Assembly (NCBI RefSeq): GCF_000969885.1
Contig: NZ_CP009501.1
Location: 62,001-126,000 of the forward strand
DNA: 64,000 nucleotides
Direction: 5' to 3'
Origin: Methanosarcina thermophila TM-1
Lineage (GTDB): Archaea; Halobacteriota; Methanosarcinia; Methanosarcinales; Methanosarcinaceae
The translations under genes were made by a program, and so were the position numbers. Below, piece after piece: positions 56,744-64,000 of this stretch. Position 1 is the first letter of the stretch, and each line of letters begins with the position of its first letter. The notes beneath the pieces were generated by a model. The model did no database searches. It had not been told where the DNA came from and saw only the letters and a list, made by a program, of their open reading frames with translations.

Positions 56744-57229
56744 TTAAACCACCCAGTATTATTGATATCAGCTATGGTGTAGTGCGTCTGATAATCTTGA
56801 TCATTGATATTATAACGTTATCGTAACACTTGATTTTTATTCGGATATATGTTTCATCCTGAAATAATTTCGCCTCAAAACCCAGAAGTTATCTCTTAAA
56901 TTTTAGTAAATATGAAAATCTACTGTTTTGTTAAATTTATAGTGCACTCATGATTAACTTCACATCTTAGTACAATTCAAATTTATCATCTTAAAAACAA
57001 AATTATGGAAAATATTCGATCCAGATTTTATAGCCGCAGAAAACACGGAAGCAACTTTGCCAATAATCAGTATTCTTGAGCAAAATGAAACAGAGCGGAA
57101 AGGATATCTTGCTATTGCGATTACATCGTAGCTCTCAGAAAATATACGATTTCCCGTGGGCCTGAAGCAAAACTCGGGAACCGGATTTATAAAGTAAGAA
57201 TAATCTCTGTGCAGACTAAAATCAATATC
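56744..57229. other. Intergenic region with coding-like scraps
   Basis: AT-rich to about 57000. From 57000 to 57200, plus-strand scraps such as ENIRFPVGPEAKLGNRIYKV appear in an open frame without a start, so an old gene probably decayed here. Not identifiable. Confidence 0.35.
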
Positions 57230-57561
57230 TTATGGACACGAATCGATCTTATCAGTCTGTTTTTTTACCATTTTGTATGCGTCTATTACTGCAAATATCC
57301 AGATAGTGGGAAATGTGAGTAATCCTATAATGAGAGCCATCAAACATAAGCTAATCCCAGTCCTACAAGTAATGCAAGTCCTCTAAGTAAATCACCTGCA
57401 TAGACCTGGCCGAGTCCCGAAATTATAAGAAATAATAACGCGGCAAGTAAAGCATTTTTTCTTTTGCTTCTGGTTTTTTCTATGCTGCATTCAGGGTGTA
57501 TTTCTGCCTCCGGATGAATCTTCAAATCTGTATCGTATTTTTTGTTATATGCTTCTTCCAT
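57230..57561 (-). pseudogene. TM2-domain membrane protein with a frameshift
   Basis: The frame from ATG 57561 reads a 33-residue soluble start and NALLAALLFLIISGLGQVYA, then GDLLRGLALLVGLGLAYV, and stops. One base later, another frame continues it perfectly: LMALIIGLLTFPTIWIFAVI, then DAYKMVKKQTDKIDSCP with a stop at 57230. The joined protein is a TM2-type: two membrane helices around a G.G..YAG...G and a DAY.. signature. So the gene is a recently frameshifted TM2 protein. Confidence 0.75.
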
Positions 57562-58326
57562 AGTATTTACTCCACGGTTAATCTACTAAATAATAATATC
57601 TGTTTGATCGGAGCTTTGAGAATAGAGCTATTGGCATTTATGAAACTACTCAGGATCATTAACAGCATTTTACGCCAAAAAAAACTGATTCAGGGGATAG
57701 AAATATAATTTCTTTTTGGAATGAGTCTATCCCAAAAGCCATTTTTTACTCCCATATTGGGAGGTGCCCATAACTATTTTCCTAATCAGTAGTTCGATTG
57801 TTCCTTTCAAAACAAGATTCAAAGAAGTAGTTTTTGAGTTTTGGGATCAGCTCGAATAAGTTATATCTTAAATTATAAGATAAAAAATGTCTCCAATGTA
57901 TTTGAACAGAGAAGAATAGGTAAATTTTGCCGTAAAATGTGGGTTTAAATATTTAAAAGTGTTATTGGAATTTACCAAACTAAAGATGATCTTAAAATAG
58001 ATAAAGATGTGAAATCGCAGGTATAAGCATGAACTTAAAAGGATTGAAGTATGGTAAATCAGCTAATCTTTTTGTTTTGAATGCAATAGAATCTTTATCC
58101 TTCAGATGTTGTTGATTTAACTCGTCTCTACCTCCCTCCTTTTTTCTTTTTGTATGACTGTACTAATCTACCCAACCAATTACTCTTCCATAAATCTCAA
58201 GACAGAATTAAGCACAAAATATTTTTTGACCGTTAGTAGCTCTAAAAACTTGAATGCTGGCTATTATCGCTCAATATCCTGTAATGTAAATTAATTTTGA
58301 TAATAAAATGTAAAGGAGTAGTTCAA
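57562..58326. other. Long intergenic region before the second NifDK-like pair
   Basis: No gene or RNA recognised. TATA-like sequences occur (for example near 57945 and 58245), of which the second may serve the NifD-like gene at 58327. There is no counterpart of the 22-residue leader found before the first pair. Confidence 0.4.
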
Positions 58327-59800
58327 ATGGCAAAGAGTGTCTATAAAAGTATTTACAAAAGCACAGTTCCTACTAGAGAGGATCGCTTGAACACTACAAT
58401 CACATATGGCGGAACCGCCAGTGAACTTGTGAATTTAACAACAAGGAAGTGTTTGAAGTCAAAAGACCGGGCGTTCTCCCAGACTACTTTCTGTCAGGAG
58501 TGGCTTGCAATATTCACGCTTGCAACCATAAAAGATGCAGTTTTAATTATTCATGCGCCTGTAGGATGTACCAGCTCACTGCCTTATATTAATATATTCA
58601 GCCGCTTTGGACAAATTCTGAGGGGAGAGATACCATTAAATGTTAAATGGATTTCTACAAATCTTACTCATGTAGAGGCCATTCATGGAGGAGAGGACAA
58701 ACTTAAGGAAGCAATCTTAGAGGCAGATAAAAGACACAATCCGAATGTTATTTTTGTATTTTCCTCATGTGTTGCAGGGATTCTCGGGGAGGACATTGAC
58801 TCTATAACAAAACGAGTTCAGGGAGAGGTATCTGCAACAGTAATCCCCGTATACTGTGATGGGTTTAAATCAAAGGTATGGGCATCCGGATACGATGGGT
58901 CATTCCAGGGAGTTTTGAATCATCTTGTTAAGAAGCCTAAAAAGAGAAGGAATGATTTAGTCAATGTGATAAATCCACTTACAGTAGGAAGACTTGATGA
59001 AGTTGAAATCGAACGACTTCTGGCTAAATTAAAACTTAAAGCAAACTTCATCCCAAACTTCACTACTACGGAAGCTATTGGAAAGTCGTCAGAAGCAGCT
59101 CTCACTACAAGTATGTGCCCAACGTTCAGCGAGTACTTTGCAAAATCATTAGAAGAACGCTTCCAAGTGCCTTATACTCAAAAAGTAATGCCAGTCGGCC
59201 TTGATAATACAGATCTGTGGCTTAGAGAGATTGGGAAATTACTTGGAAAAGAAGATGAGGTAGAAACGGTCATAAAAGCGGAAAGAGAAAGAGTAGAGCC
59301 AAAGATAGAAGAACTTAAAGAAAAGCTTGCGGGAAAAAGAGCATTCGTAAGTGCAGGACAATCAAGGGCAGTGGGAATTCCAAACCTTCTTGCAGATCTG
59401 GGGATGGATATTGTAGGAGTCACTGCATATCATTATGACGAAGTAATCTTCGAAAGCTTTGCAAATTTAGAGAAGAGATGTGGAAACTTCTGTACCAATA
59501 TTGCTAATGTACAGCCGTTTGAGCAGACAAATATACTAAATAAAGAACAGCCTGTATTTCTATTTCGGTCACGTGGGGGAGTCAATCTGGGCTGCAAAGC
59601 AGGGATTCCCTACAGCTATGATTTACAATTTATCAGTTATCTATGCTGGCTATAATGGCGTAATATCGTTTGGAAGTAGAATTCTTAACTTGCTCAACAA
59701 TCCTTCATTTAGTAAAAATCTTGCCGAACATTCAAAGCCGATTTATCGTGAAAGCTGGTTAAATGAAAATCCTTTTAAATATCATAAAGGGGAGAACTAA
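58327..59800 (+). pseudogene. NifD-like subunit 2, one-base frameshift near the 3' end
   Basis: The ATG at 58327 follows AAAGGAG. The frame reads 416 residues of NifD-like sequence and then breaks at the G5 run 59575-59579. With one G fewer it continues as RGESIWAAKQGFPTAMIYNL, through AGYNGVISFGSRILNLL, to KYHKGEN and TAA at 59798, giving about 490 residues. Cysteines of the P-cluster type are Cys56 (TTFCQEW), Cys81 (HAPVGCTSS) and Cys148 (SSCVAGILGEDID), and the cofactor cysteine is Cys264 (TTSMCPTFSEYFAK). The His442 position is Ala (AGYNG). It is a diverged paralogue of the first NifD-like protein and more AT-rich. The corrected stop is one base before the next start, so it is coupled with the second NifK-like gene. 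Either a recent mutation or a sequence error. Confidence 0.82.
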
Positions 59801-59801
59801 A

Positions 59802-61070
59802 ATGAGCAACATTATTGAAGCACCACGTTTTTCATGTGCTCTTGGAGGAGCTTTAAGCACTATTACAGCTATAGAAGGCCTTGTTCCGATTATTCATGCC
59901 GGACCAGGATGCGGTGTTCAGTTATTTTACGGACAGAGCTTTGCCGGAGGTTTTAGAGGATCCGGGTGGATCGGGGGAGTGGGCGTCCCAAGTACAAACA
60001 CCTATGAAAAAGAAGTTGTGTTTGGAGGAGAAAAACGGCTAAAAGAGCAAATTGAGAAAACAATTGAGCTTATAGAAGGAAACAGATATGTTGTACTTAC
60101 TGGCTGTACTTCTGAACTTATCGGAGATGACGTGAACTCAGTATTACGTGAATTTAAAGATAAGTCGGTCATCTACGCTCAAACTGCAGGTTTCAAGGGT
60201 TCTAGCTATGTAGGTTATGAAATCCTGTTGGACGCATTCATAGATCAGCTAGTTGAAGAAAAGCCCAGAAAAGAAAGGCTTGTCAATATATTTGGAATAG
60301 TGCCTTCTCAGGATGTGTTCTGGGAAGGAAACCTTGTCGAGATAGAGCGGATACTAAATAGTATTGGTCTGGAAGTAAACACGCTCTTTAATGGAAAGAA
60401 AATCGAAGATTTGTCGTCTGCTGCTCTAAATATTGTATTATCACCCTGGGTAGGTATCAAAGCAGCTGAAAAACTTAAAGATCGATTTGGGACTCCTTAC
60501 ATTATTAATCCGCTTCCTATAGGAGTTATTGAGACAAATTCGTTCTTGAAAAATGTCGGTGCTGCATTAAAAATAGATGTTAGTGATTTCACGGCAAAGG
60601 AAGAGGAGAAAACCTACAAATCTATTGATAAAGTTGCGGATTTTATTGTGGATTTTGATGTACAGCTTCGATTTGCAACCATTACGGACTCAAATTATGC
60701 AATAGCTCTCAATAAGTTTCTTGTAAATGAGTTAGGATGGATTCCTTCACTTGCCATTATAACGGATGATGTGCCGGAAGATTATAAAGATTCCATTAAA
60801 AAAGAATTTAGTTTTAAGAATAATCTGTCCCCGGAAGTCATTTTTGAATCAGATTCCGGAAAAATATGGGACGCTGTGGAAAAAGAAGCTCCGAATTTCA
60901 TTTTTGGCAGTTCGCTTGATAAGGATCTTGCAACAAAGCTTGGAGCAACAAAATTAAGTGTATCTTTTCCATTTACGGATAAAGTCGTAATTGATAGAGG
61001 TTATGCAGGATATAGGGGTGCAATAAGCCTTATAGAAGATGCTTTAAGTGAATTTGTAGCTCCACTTTGA
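59802..61070 (+). CDS. NifK-like subunit 2
   Basis: 422 residues from the ATG at 59802 with AAAGGGGAG upstream. It keeps all three P-cluster-type cysteines: Cys12 in EAPRFSCALGGALST, Cys37 in HAGPGCGVQLFYG and Cys102 in VVLTGCTSELIGDDVNS. The C-terminus SFPFTDKVVIDRGYAGYRGA matches the first NifK-like protein. Paralogue of it, with an intact frame. Follows the frameshifted NifD-like gene by one base. If the frameshift is real, this subunit would lack its partner, unless it uses the first NifD-like protein. Confidence 0.87.
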   Translation: MSNIIEAPRFSCALGGALSTITAIEGLVPIIHAGPGCGVQLFYGQSFAGGFRGSGWIGGVGVPSTNTYEKEVVFGGEKRLKEQIEKTIELIEGNRYVVLTGCTSELIGDDVNSVLREFKDKSVIYAQTAGFKGSSYVGYEILLDAFIDQLVEEKPRKERLVNIFGIVPSQDVFWEGNLVEIERILNSIGLEVNTLFNGKKIEDLSSAALNIVLSPWVGIKAAEKLKDRFGTPYIINPLPIGVIETNSFLKNVGAALKIDVSDFTAKEEEKTYKSIDKVADFIVDFDVQLRFATITDSNYAIALNKFLVNELGWIPSLAIITDDVPEDYKDSIKKEFSFKNNLSPEVIFESDSGKIWDAVEKEAPNFIFGSSLDKDLATKLGATKLSVSFPFTDKVVIDRGYAGYRGAISLIEDALSEFVAPL

Positions 61071-61190
61071 AGGTATATTAATAAAAATCAACACAAACTC
61101 TATCATTCTTTTCCTTTTTAGATCCTCTTCATCTTGAGTTTTTAATAGAGAGAGTAGAGGATGAATGGGCTAGATCCTCTGCCCCATTTC

Positions 61191-61562
61191 TCATTCTTGT
61201 CCCTCAATATGGCTACCGTCACACAAAGGCTTATTCTTCGATTTTCCGCACCTGCAAAGAGTTACACGGTTCCGAATTTCGTACAGTTTGCCATCTGCGG
61301 ATTCTATCGGGATACCGCCACGTACCCAGAGAGGACCTTGTTCGTAGCGCGGAGGAGACTCAACAACAATTGACTTCTCAAATTCAGGCTCAATCGCCTT
61401 TCCGGTAGCATTGTCGATGATCACCAGTCTCCCGGAAGGGCAGTTGCAAGTTTCCTCAATAGTTATTTCCCTTGCCTCGGGATTATTGGATTGTCTAACA
61501 AGATTCCATGTTCCCCCTTCGCGTACACAGAATTCAGTGTGGAAACAGAGGTGCTTATTAGG
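61191..61562 (-). pseudogene. CDGSH iron-sulfur protein, 5' truncated
   Basis: The open frame is 124 codons; a short version from GTG 61424 starts at VIIDNATGKAIEPEFEKS. The complete frame reads FHTEFCVREGGTWNLVRQSN, then NPEAREITIEETCNCPSGRL, then VWVRGG-like and IRNRVTLCRCGKSKNKPLCD-GSH. The C-terminal CDGSH cluster motif (CRCGKSKNKPLCDGSH) binds a 2Fe-2S cluster with three Cys and one His. The usual family member has two such domains in about 220 residues; here the first half is missing. At its 5' end the frame runs directly into a transposase remnant, so insertion and deletion destroyed the N-terminus. Confidence 0.78.
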
Positions 61563-61824
61563 TCAGAGTTAGCACAGGGTCAGGGATAACATTCGCACCT
61601 TCACTAAAGGGTTCATAGTCGTCCGTCTCGGTTTCGTCAAAGTGAACTTTTTCAAGGTCAAGTTTTTCTTTGATATTGTTCATGAGATCAATAAGCTCTA
61701 CAAAATCACGATAGTCTGTACTTATATACTCTTTCAGTAAAACAAGAACCAGAAGCTGATGTTGAGTATAAACACATTTTGAATATTTACAGGAGTAAAG
61801 GTTCAGTCTGGAAGACTGACCGTT
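61558..61824 (-). pseudogene. Transposase N-terminal fragment fused to foreign tail
   Basis: An open frame without a start reads CKYSKCVYTQHQLLVLVLLK, then EYISTDYRDFVELIDLMNNI, then KEKLDLEKV, which matches the N-terminus of a DDE transposase common in Methanosarcina (IS5-like, from memory). After LEKV the expected sequence is lost and the frame continues with FDETETDDYEPFSEGANVIP and a stop at 61558. The fusion point marks a deletion that removed the rest of the insertion sequence and the front of the CDGSH gene. Confidence 0.5.
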
Positions 61825-61950
61825 TTAAGACTGAGATCTATAAAATTAATATACTTATTGGGTTTCAATATATGATGCTCCTTCGTTTTTTGTGAGGACA
61901 AAAAATAAGGAGCAGTTTTACAACTTTATTACTAAGGGAGTGCAGAGGGT

Positions 61951-62645
61951 CACGAATACCCCGTCCTTTAGGTCGGGGATGAAGTGAACCCTCGCCTCTT
62001 CTTTTTTTCACTCTTATTATCTAAACCCTTACTTTTTTTGTAAAACAAGGTTTTTTTTGGCACCATAACCAGAGATGGTGCCAGCCACCTTTGGCTAGGA
62101 TGTGATATAGTTGGAATTACGCAGTTTTAGCCATGGCTATGGTCAGATTACTTACCACATCGTATTGGTGCCTAACTATCGATACAGTAGATACAGTATA
62201 TTCTATAATAAGAGAATTAAAAAGGATTGCGAGTTGATTCTCAGTAACATTTGCGCTAAAAATGGCTACAAAATATATGCAATGGAAGTAGTAGACAATC
62301 ACGTTCATTTGTTTTTAGAATTTCACCCAAATAATTCCCTTTCAGAGGTAATTCAGTATTTAAAAGGAGGTAACTCTTACAGACTATTCAAGCTTCATCC
62401 AGAACTTAAAAAACGATATTGGGGTGGAAGTCTATGGTCAAATGGAAAGTTCTATCGATCCGTTGGAAACGTAACTGCTGATACAATTAAGCATTACATT
62501 AAAGAATCGCAAGGAAAACCGAGTGAAGAGTCTCGATTACATAGGTTCATGAAATCCGAGCAAAAAAGACTTGATGATTTCTAAATATCAGAAAAACCGG
62601 GCGGGCGGCCCGAAGCATACTCCATCTTTAGGGTGGGGTGACCTC
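61951..62645 (+). mobile_element. IS200/IS605-family element, TnpA only
   Basis: Bounded by subterminal hairpins. On the left, CCCCGTCCTTTAGGTCGGGG (61959-61978); on the right, a CCATC/GGTGG-type hairpin in CTCCATCTTTAGGGTGGGG (62620-62638). There are no terminal inverted repeats or target duplications, as expected for single-strand transposition by a Y1 HUH enzyme. Another hairpin GGCACCATaaccagagATGGTGCC (62059-62082) lies just upstream of tnpA and probably limits its expression. No tnpB is present. Confidence 0.8.
62111..62584 (+). CDS. tnpA: IS200/IS605-family transposase TnpA
   Basis: 157 residues, TTG start. Single-strand-specific Y1 transposase. The HUH motif is in VVDNHVHLFLEFHP and the catalytic Tyr in DTIKHYIKESQG, with the N-terminal strand YGQITYHIVLVPNYR. 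All active-site residues are visible, so the protein may be active. The upstream hairpin would control translation. No TnpB nuclease accompanies it. Confidence 0.93.
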   Translation: MELRSFSHGYGQITYHIVLVPNYRYSRYSIFYNKRIKKDCELILSNICAKNGYKIYAMEVVDNHVHLFLEFHPNNSLSEVIQYLKGGNSYRLFKLHPELKKRYWGGSLWSNGKFYRSVGNVTADTIKHYIKESQGKPSEESRLHRFMKSEQKRLDDF

Positions 62646-62733
62646 CCGCGATTTGATTTTTAAGCAGCAAAGTTTACTGTACTCGAATGTACCTCAATTA
62701 TGTAAGTCTAAATACGAAAATACTTCAATAGTG

Positions 62734-62997
62734 TTAATTCGGCTCAATAGTTTTTTCATGTGCAGCGACTACATCCTCGAGCTTCATGGTGATCTTGTCA
62801 TCCGAAACCGTATAAGAAATGCTCTCTTTTGGAAATGCTACACAGCTTCCCTCGATACCCTTGTTTGTTACTGCATCAAAAACAGTGCCGCAAGAATCGC
62901 ACACAAGAGTATCGTTTTTTAGGGAAAATCCTATAGAATTACACGGAAGGCACACATTGGATCTGACAAATAACTTATTATCAAACTGGTATGCCAT
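62734..62997 (-). pseudogene. DUF2318-type Fe-S protein, C-terminal part
   Basis: 87 residues. FVRSNVCLPCNSIGFSLKND, then LVCDSCGTVFDAVTNKGIEG, matches the C-terminal cysteine-rich domain of DUF2318 membrane proteins (CxxC ... CxxC). The full family has an N-terminal membrane part and a longer beginning of the domain (a strand such as DG.IHV). Both are absent here, and upstream of ATG 62997 no frame continues the pattern. Probably a truncated gene whose 5' half was lost when the neighbouring M48 relic decayed. Confidence 0.6.
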
Positions 62998-63024
62998 AAT
63001 TGAAAGATTGCTGCGCAGTTATCC

Positions 63025-63535
63025 ATGCTTTCTGCTATCGGCACTATTGTTGCTGCCATGCAATGTAGCCGGATGCTGACAATTACAATTTATACCGTAT
63101 GTATCGTGCTTTCGACTGCAATAATCATGCTGCTGCCAAAGGTATACTACAGGATCCTGATCAAAACTGATCAAAAGGTACAGAGCCCAGCCAGTTACAG
63201 ATATAATGGACTGGCTTCAGGCATTCGTTAATATCTTGGCTGAAAGGGTAGATGTACTACGAATCCGCAGTCTCTAAAGCCTTTGCTTCGGGAAAATTTA
63301 TTTTTCTATCTCTGGGCATGCTTGAATTAATGGATGACAAGAAATTGAGAGCTGTACTCGCTCATGAAGTCTGACACATTCGCCACAATAACAAAACTCC
63401 TTTGTTAAGACAACTGTCACTTATGACTTTTACAAAAACCGTTCAGAAGGTGAACTCGAACTTCTTGCTGACGCTTTTGCAGGCAAAATTGCTGGCGAAG
63501 CAGCAGTAGAATCTGCAAGGGGAAAGCTACAATAA
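63025..63535 (+). pseudogene. M48-family (HtpX-like) metalloprotease relic
   Basis: First a piece with one membrane helix (TITIYTVCIVLSTAIIMLLP, then KVYYRILIKTDQ). Then, in another frame, YYESAVSKAFASGKFIFLSL, GMLELMDDKKLRAVLAHEV, TGA, HIRHNNKTPLLRQLS. The zinc site HExxH is interrupted by a TGA at the place of the expected Gly codon (HEVGHIRHNN). A further frameshift leads to GELELLADAFAGKIAGEAAV, which holds the third ligand (E..AD..A). The relic contains everything an M48 protease needs but is dead by one stop and two frameshifts. Confidence 0.75.
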
Positions 63536-63762
63536 AAATCCCTTCACTTCGAGTTTTAATATTCTTTTTCTTCTATTAATCGGAATTGATCATAACCTTT
63601 TTAAGCTCACAATAGTTACCATTAATCTATTCACAATTGTTAACATCTTAAAAATACTGATGTTAATGAATTTAATTTCACCATTGAAAACTTCCTGCTG
63701 GTAAACAAGAACCAAACTTAGCAAATACACCATCGCAATATGCTTCTTTAAAGGGTATAACC

Positions 63763-64000
63763 ATGGACGCTGAACTTAATGCATTTATAAAAGCATACCT
63801 GATAAGTATTGGAAGTGTTCGGGTAGACAGCTCGCTTCTTCCTGACCAGCATAGTAGTATGGCTACAGCTGGACCAGGGGCAGGATGCTCCTCAGTTTTT
63901 CTCAGGTCAGGAGACAAACGGGTCAGGCTAGCAATTAATGATTCTTCTCCTTTGTGTATAATGCCTGAAGATGAACATGTTGTCGTTGTTAAAGGTGAAG
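63763..64000 (+). CDS. Unidentified protein, N-terminal part (continues past window)
   Basis: An open frame from the ATG at 63763 (AAAGGGTATAACC upstream) to the end of the window, at least 79 residues: MDAELNAFIKAYLISIGSVR, VDSSLLPDQHSSMATAGPGA, GCSSVFLRSGDKRVRLAIND, then PEDEHVVVVKGE. The phrase ATAGPGAGCSSVFLR and the beta pattern resemble the N-terminal extension of some methanogen radical SAM proteins, but the cluster motif would lie outside the window. Good codon-like composition on this strand; the antisense ORF there is a shadow. Confidence 0.6.
   Translation, partial: MDAELNAFIKAYLISIGSVRVDSSLLPDQHSSMATAGPGAGCSSVFLRSGDKRVRLAINDSSPLCIMPEDEHVVVVKGE

Noticed and set aside
50638-61070. 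A conventional molybdenum or vanadium nitrogenase operon
   Set aside because: The His442 ligand is missing in both D-like subunits and no nifE, nifN, nifB or glnB-like genes are adjacent.
63678-63917. 79-codon minus-strand ORF
   Set aside because: Opposes the gene starting at 63763, whose plus-strand frame is longer, has a ribosome binding site and runs out of the window.

Overview
The window looks like a chromosomal segment of a Methanosarcina-type methanogen. The evidence is an archaeal 16S-23S-5S rRNA operon with TATA-box promoters, the methanol methyltransferase genes mtaA, mtaB and mtaC, a methanogen-type (class 2) seryl-tRNA synthetase, archaeal RecJ/DHH and Pcc1 genes, ribosomal protein S3Ae, archaeal DNA topoisomerase I, and surface proteins with PGF-CTERM-type tails. 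Gene density is low: intergenic spaces are long and AT-rich, and there are several decaying genes. Both are typical of this genus. The species cannot be fixed from the sequence alone.

Layout. 0-4.7 kb: end of a radical SAM gene, a secreted Cu,Zn superoxide dismutase with a palindrome over its presumed promoter, and an unrecognised coiled-coil gene whose start is out of frame across a G run. 4.7-10.7 kb: four consecutive secreted or surface protein genes, two ending in PGF-CTERM-like anchors. 10.9-13 kb: tRNA-Gly, recJ-like nuclease, pcc1. 13-20.2 kb: a secreted papain-like protease with a PKD domain, a ferritin-like protein, a stand-alone LigD-type 3'-phosphoesterase, a nine-unit 11-bp tandem repeat, a STAS-like/PIN two-gene cassette, relics of hicB and of a larger unknown gene, an HNH nuclease and an orphan minimal nucleotidyltransferase. 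20.7-31 kb: serS, rps3ae, topA, thiC and small conserved proteins. 31.4-37.6 kb: a GIY-YIG protein, a 1614-residue TPR protein and a macrodomain protein. 38-41.6 kb: mtaA converging on mtaC-mtaB (methanol to methyl-CoM). 42.3-47.8 kb: rRNA operon behind an array of near-identical promoters spaced 70 bp apart. 48-50.6 kb: CPBP protease, small membrane protein, winged-helix regulator and a small unknown protein.

The most notable region is 50.6-61.1 kb. It holds a NifH-like reductase, a divergently transcribed NifD-like/NifK-like pair, a SAM-dependent methyltransferase, and about 3.5 kb further on a second, diverged NifD/NifK-like pair. All six P-cluster-type cysteines are present in each pair. 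The NifD-like subunits keep the cysteine that binds the nitrogenase cofactor but have lost the histidine ligand. No nifE, nifN or nifB gene is visible here. This fits an uncharacterised nitrogenase-like reductase rather than a nitrogenase or the F430 enzyme CfbD. The first NifD-like gene is preceded by a 22-codon ORF with a strong ribosome binding site, translationally coupled to it. The second NifD-like gene carries a one-base frameshift in a G5 run.

The region from about 55.6 to 63.5 kb is an accessory graveyard around and beyond the second pair: a threonyl-tRNA editing-domain relic, a frameshifted TM2 protein, a truncated CDGSH protein fused to a transposase fragment, an IS200/IS605 element with only TnpA, a truncated DUF2318 gene and an M48 metalloprotease relic whose HExxH motif is interrupted by TGA. 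The window ends inside a gene that starts at 63763.
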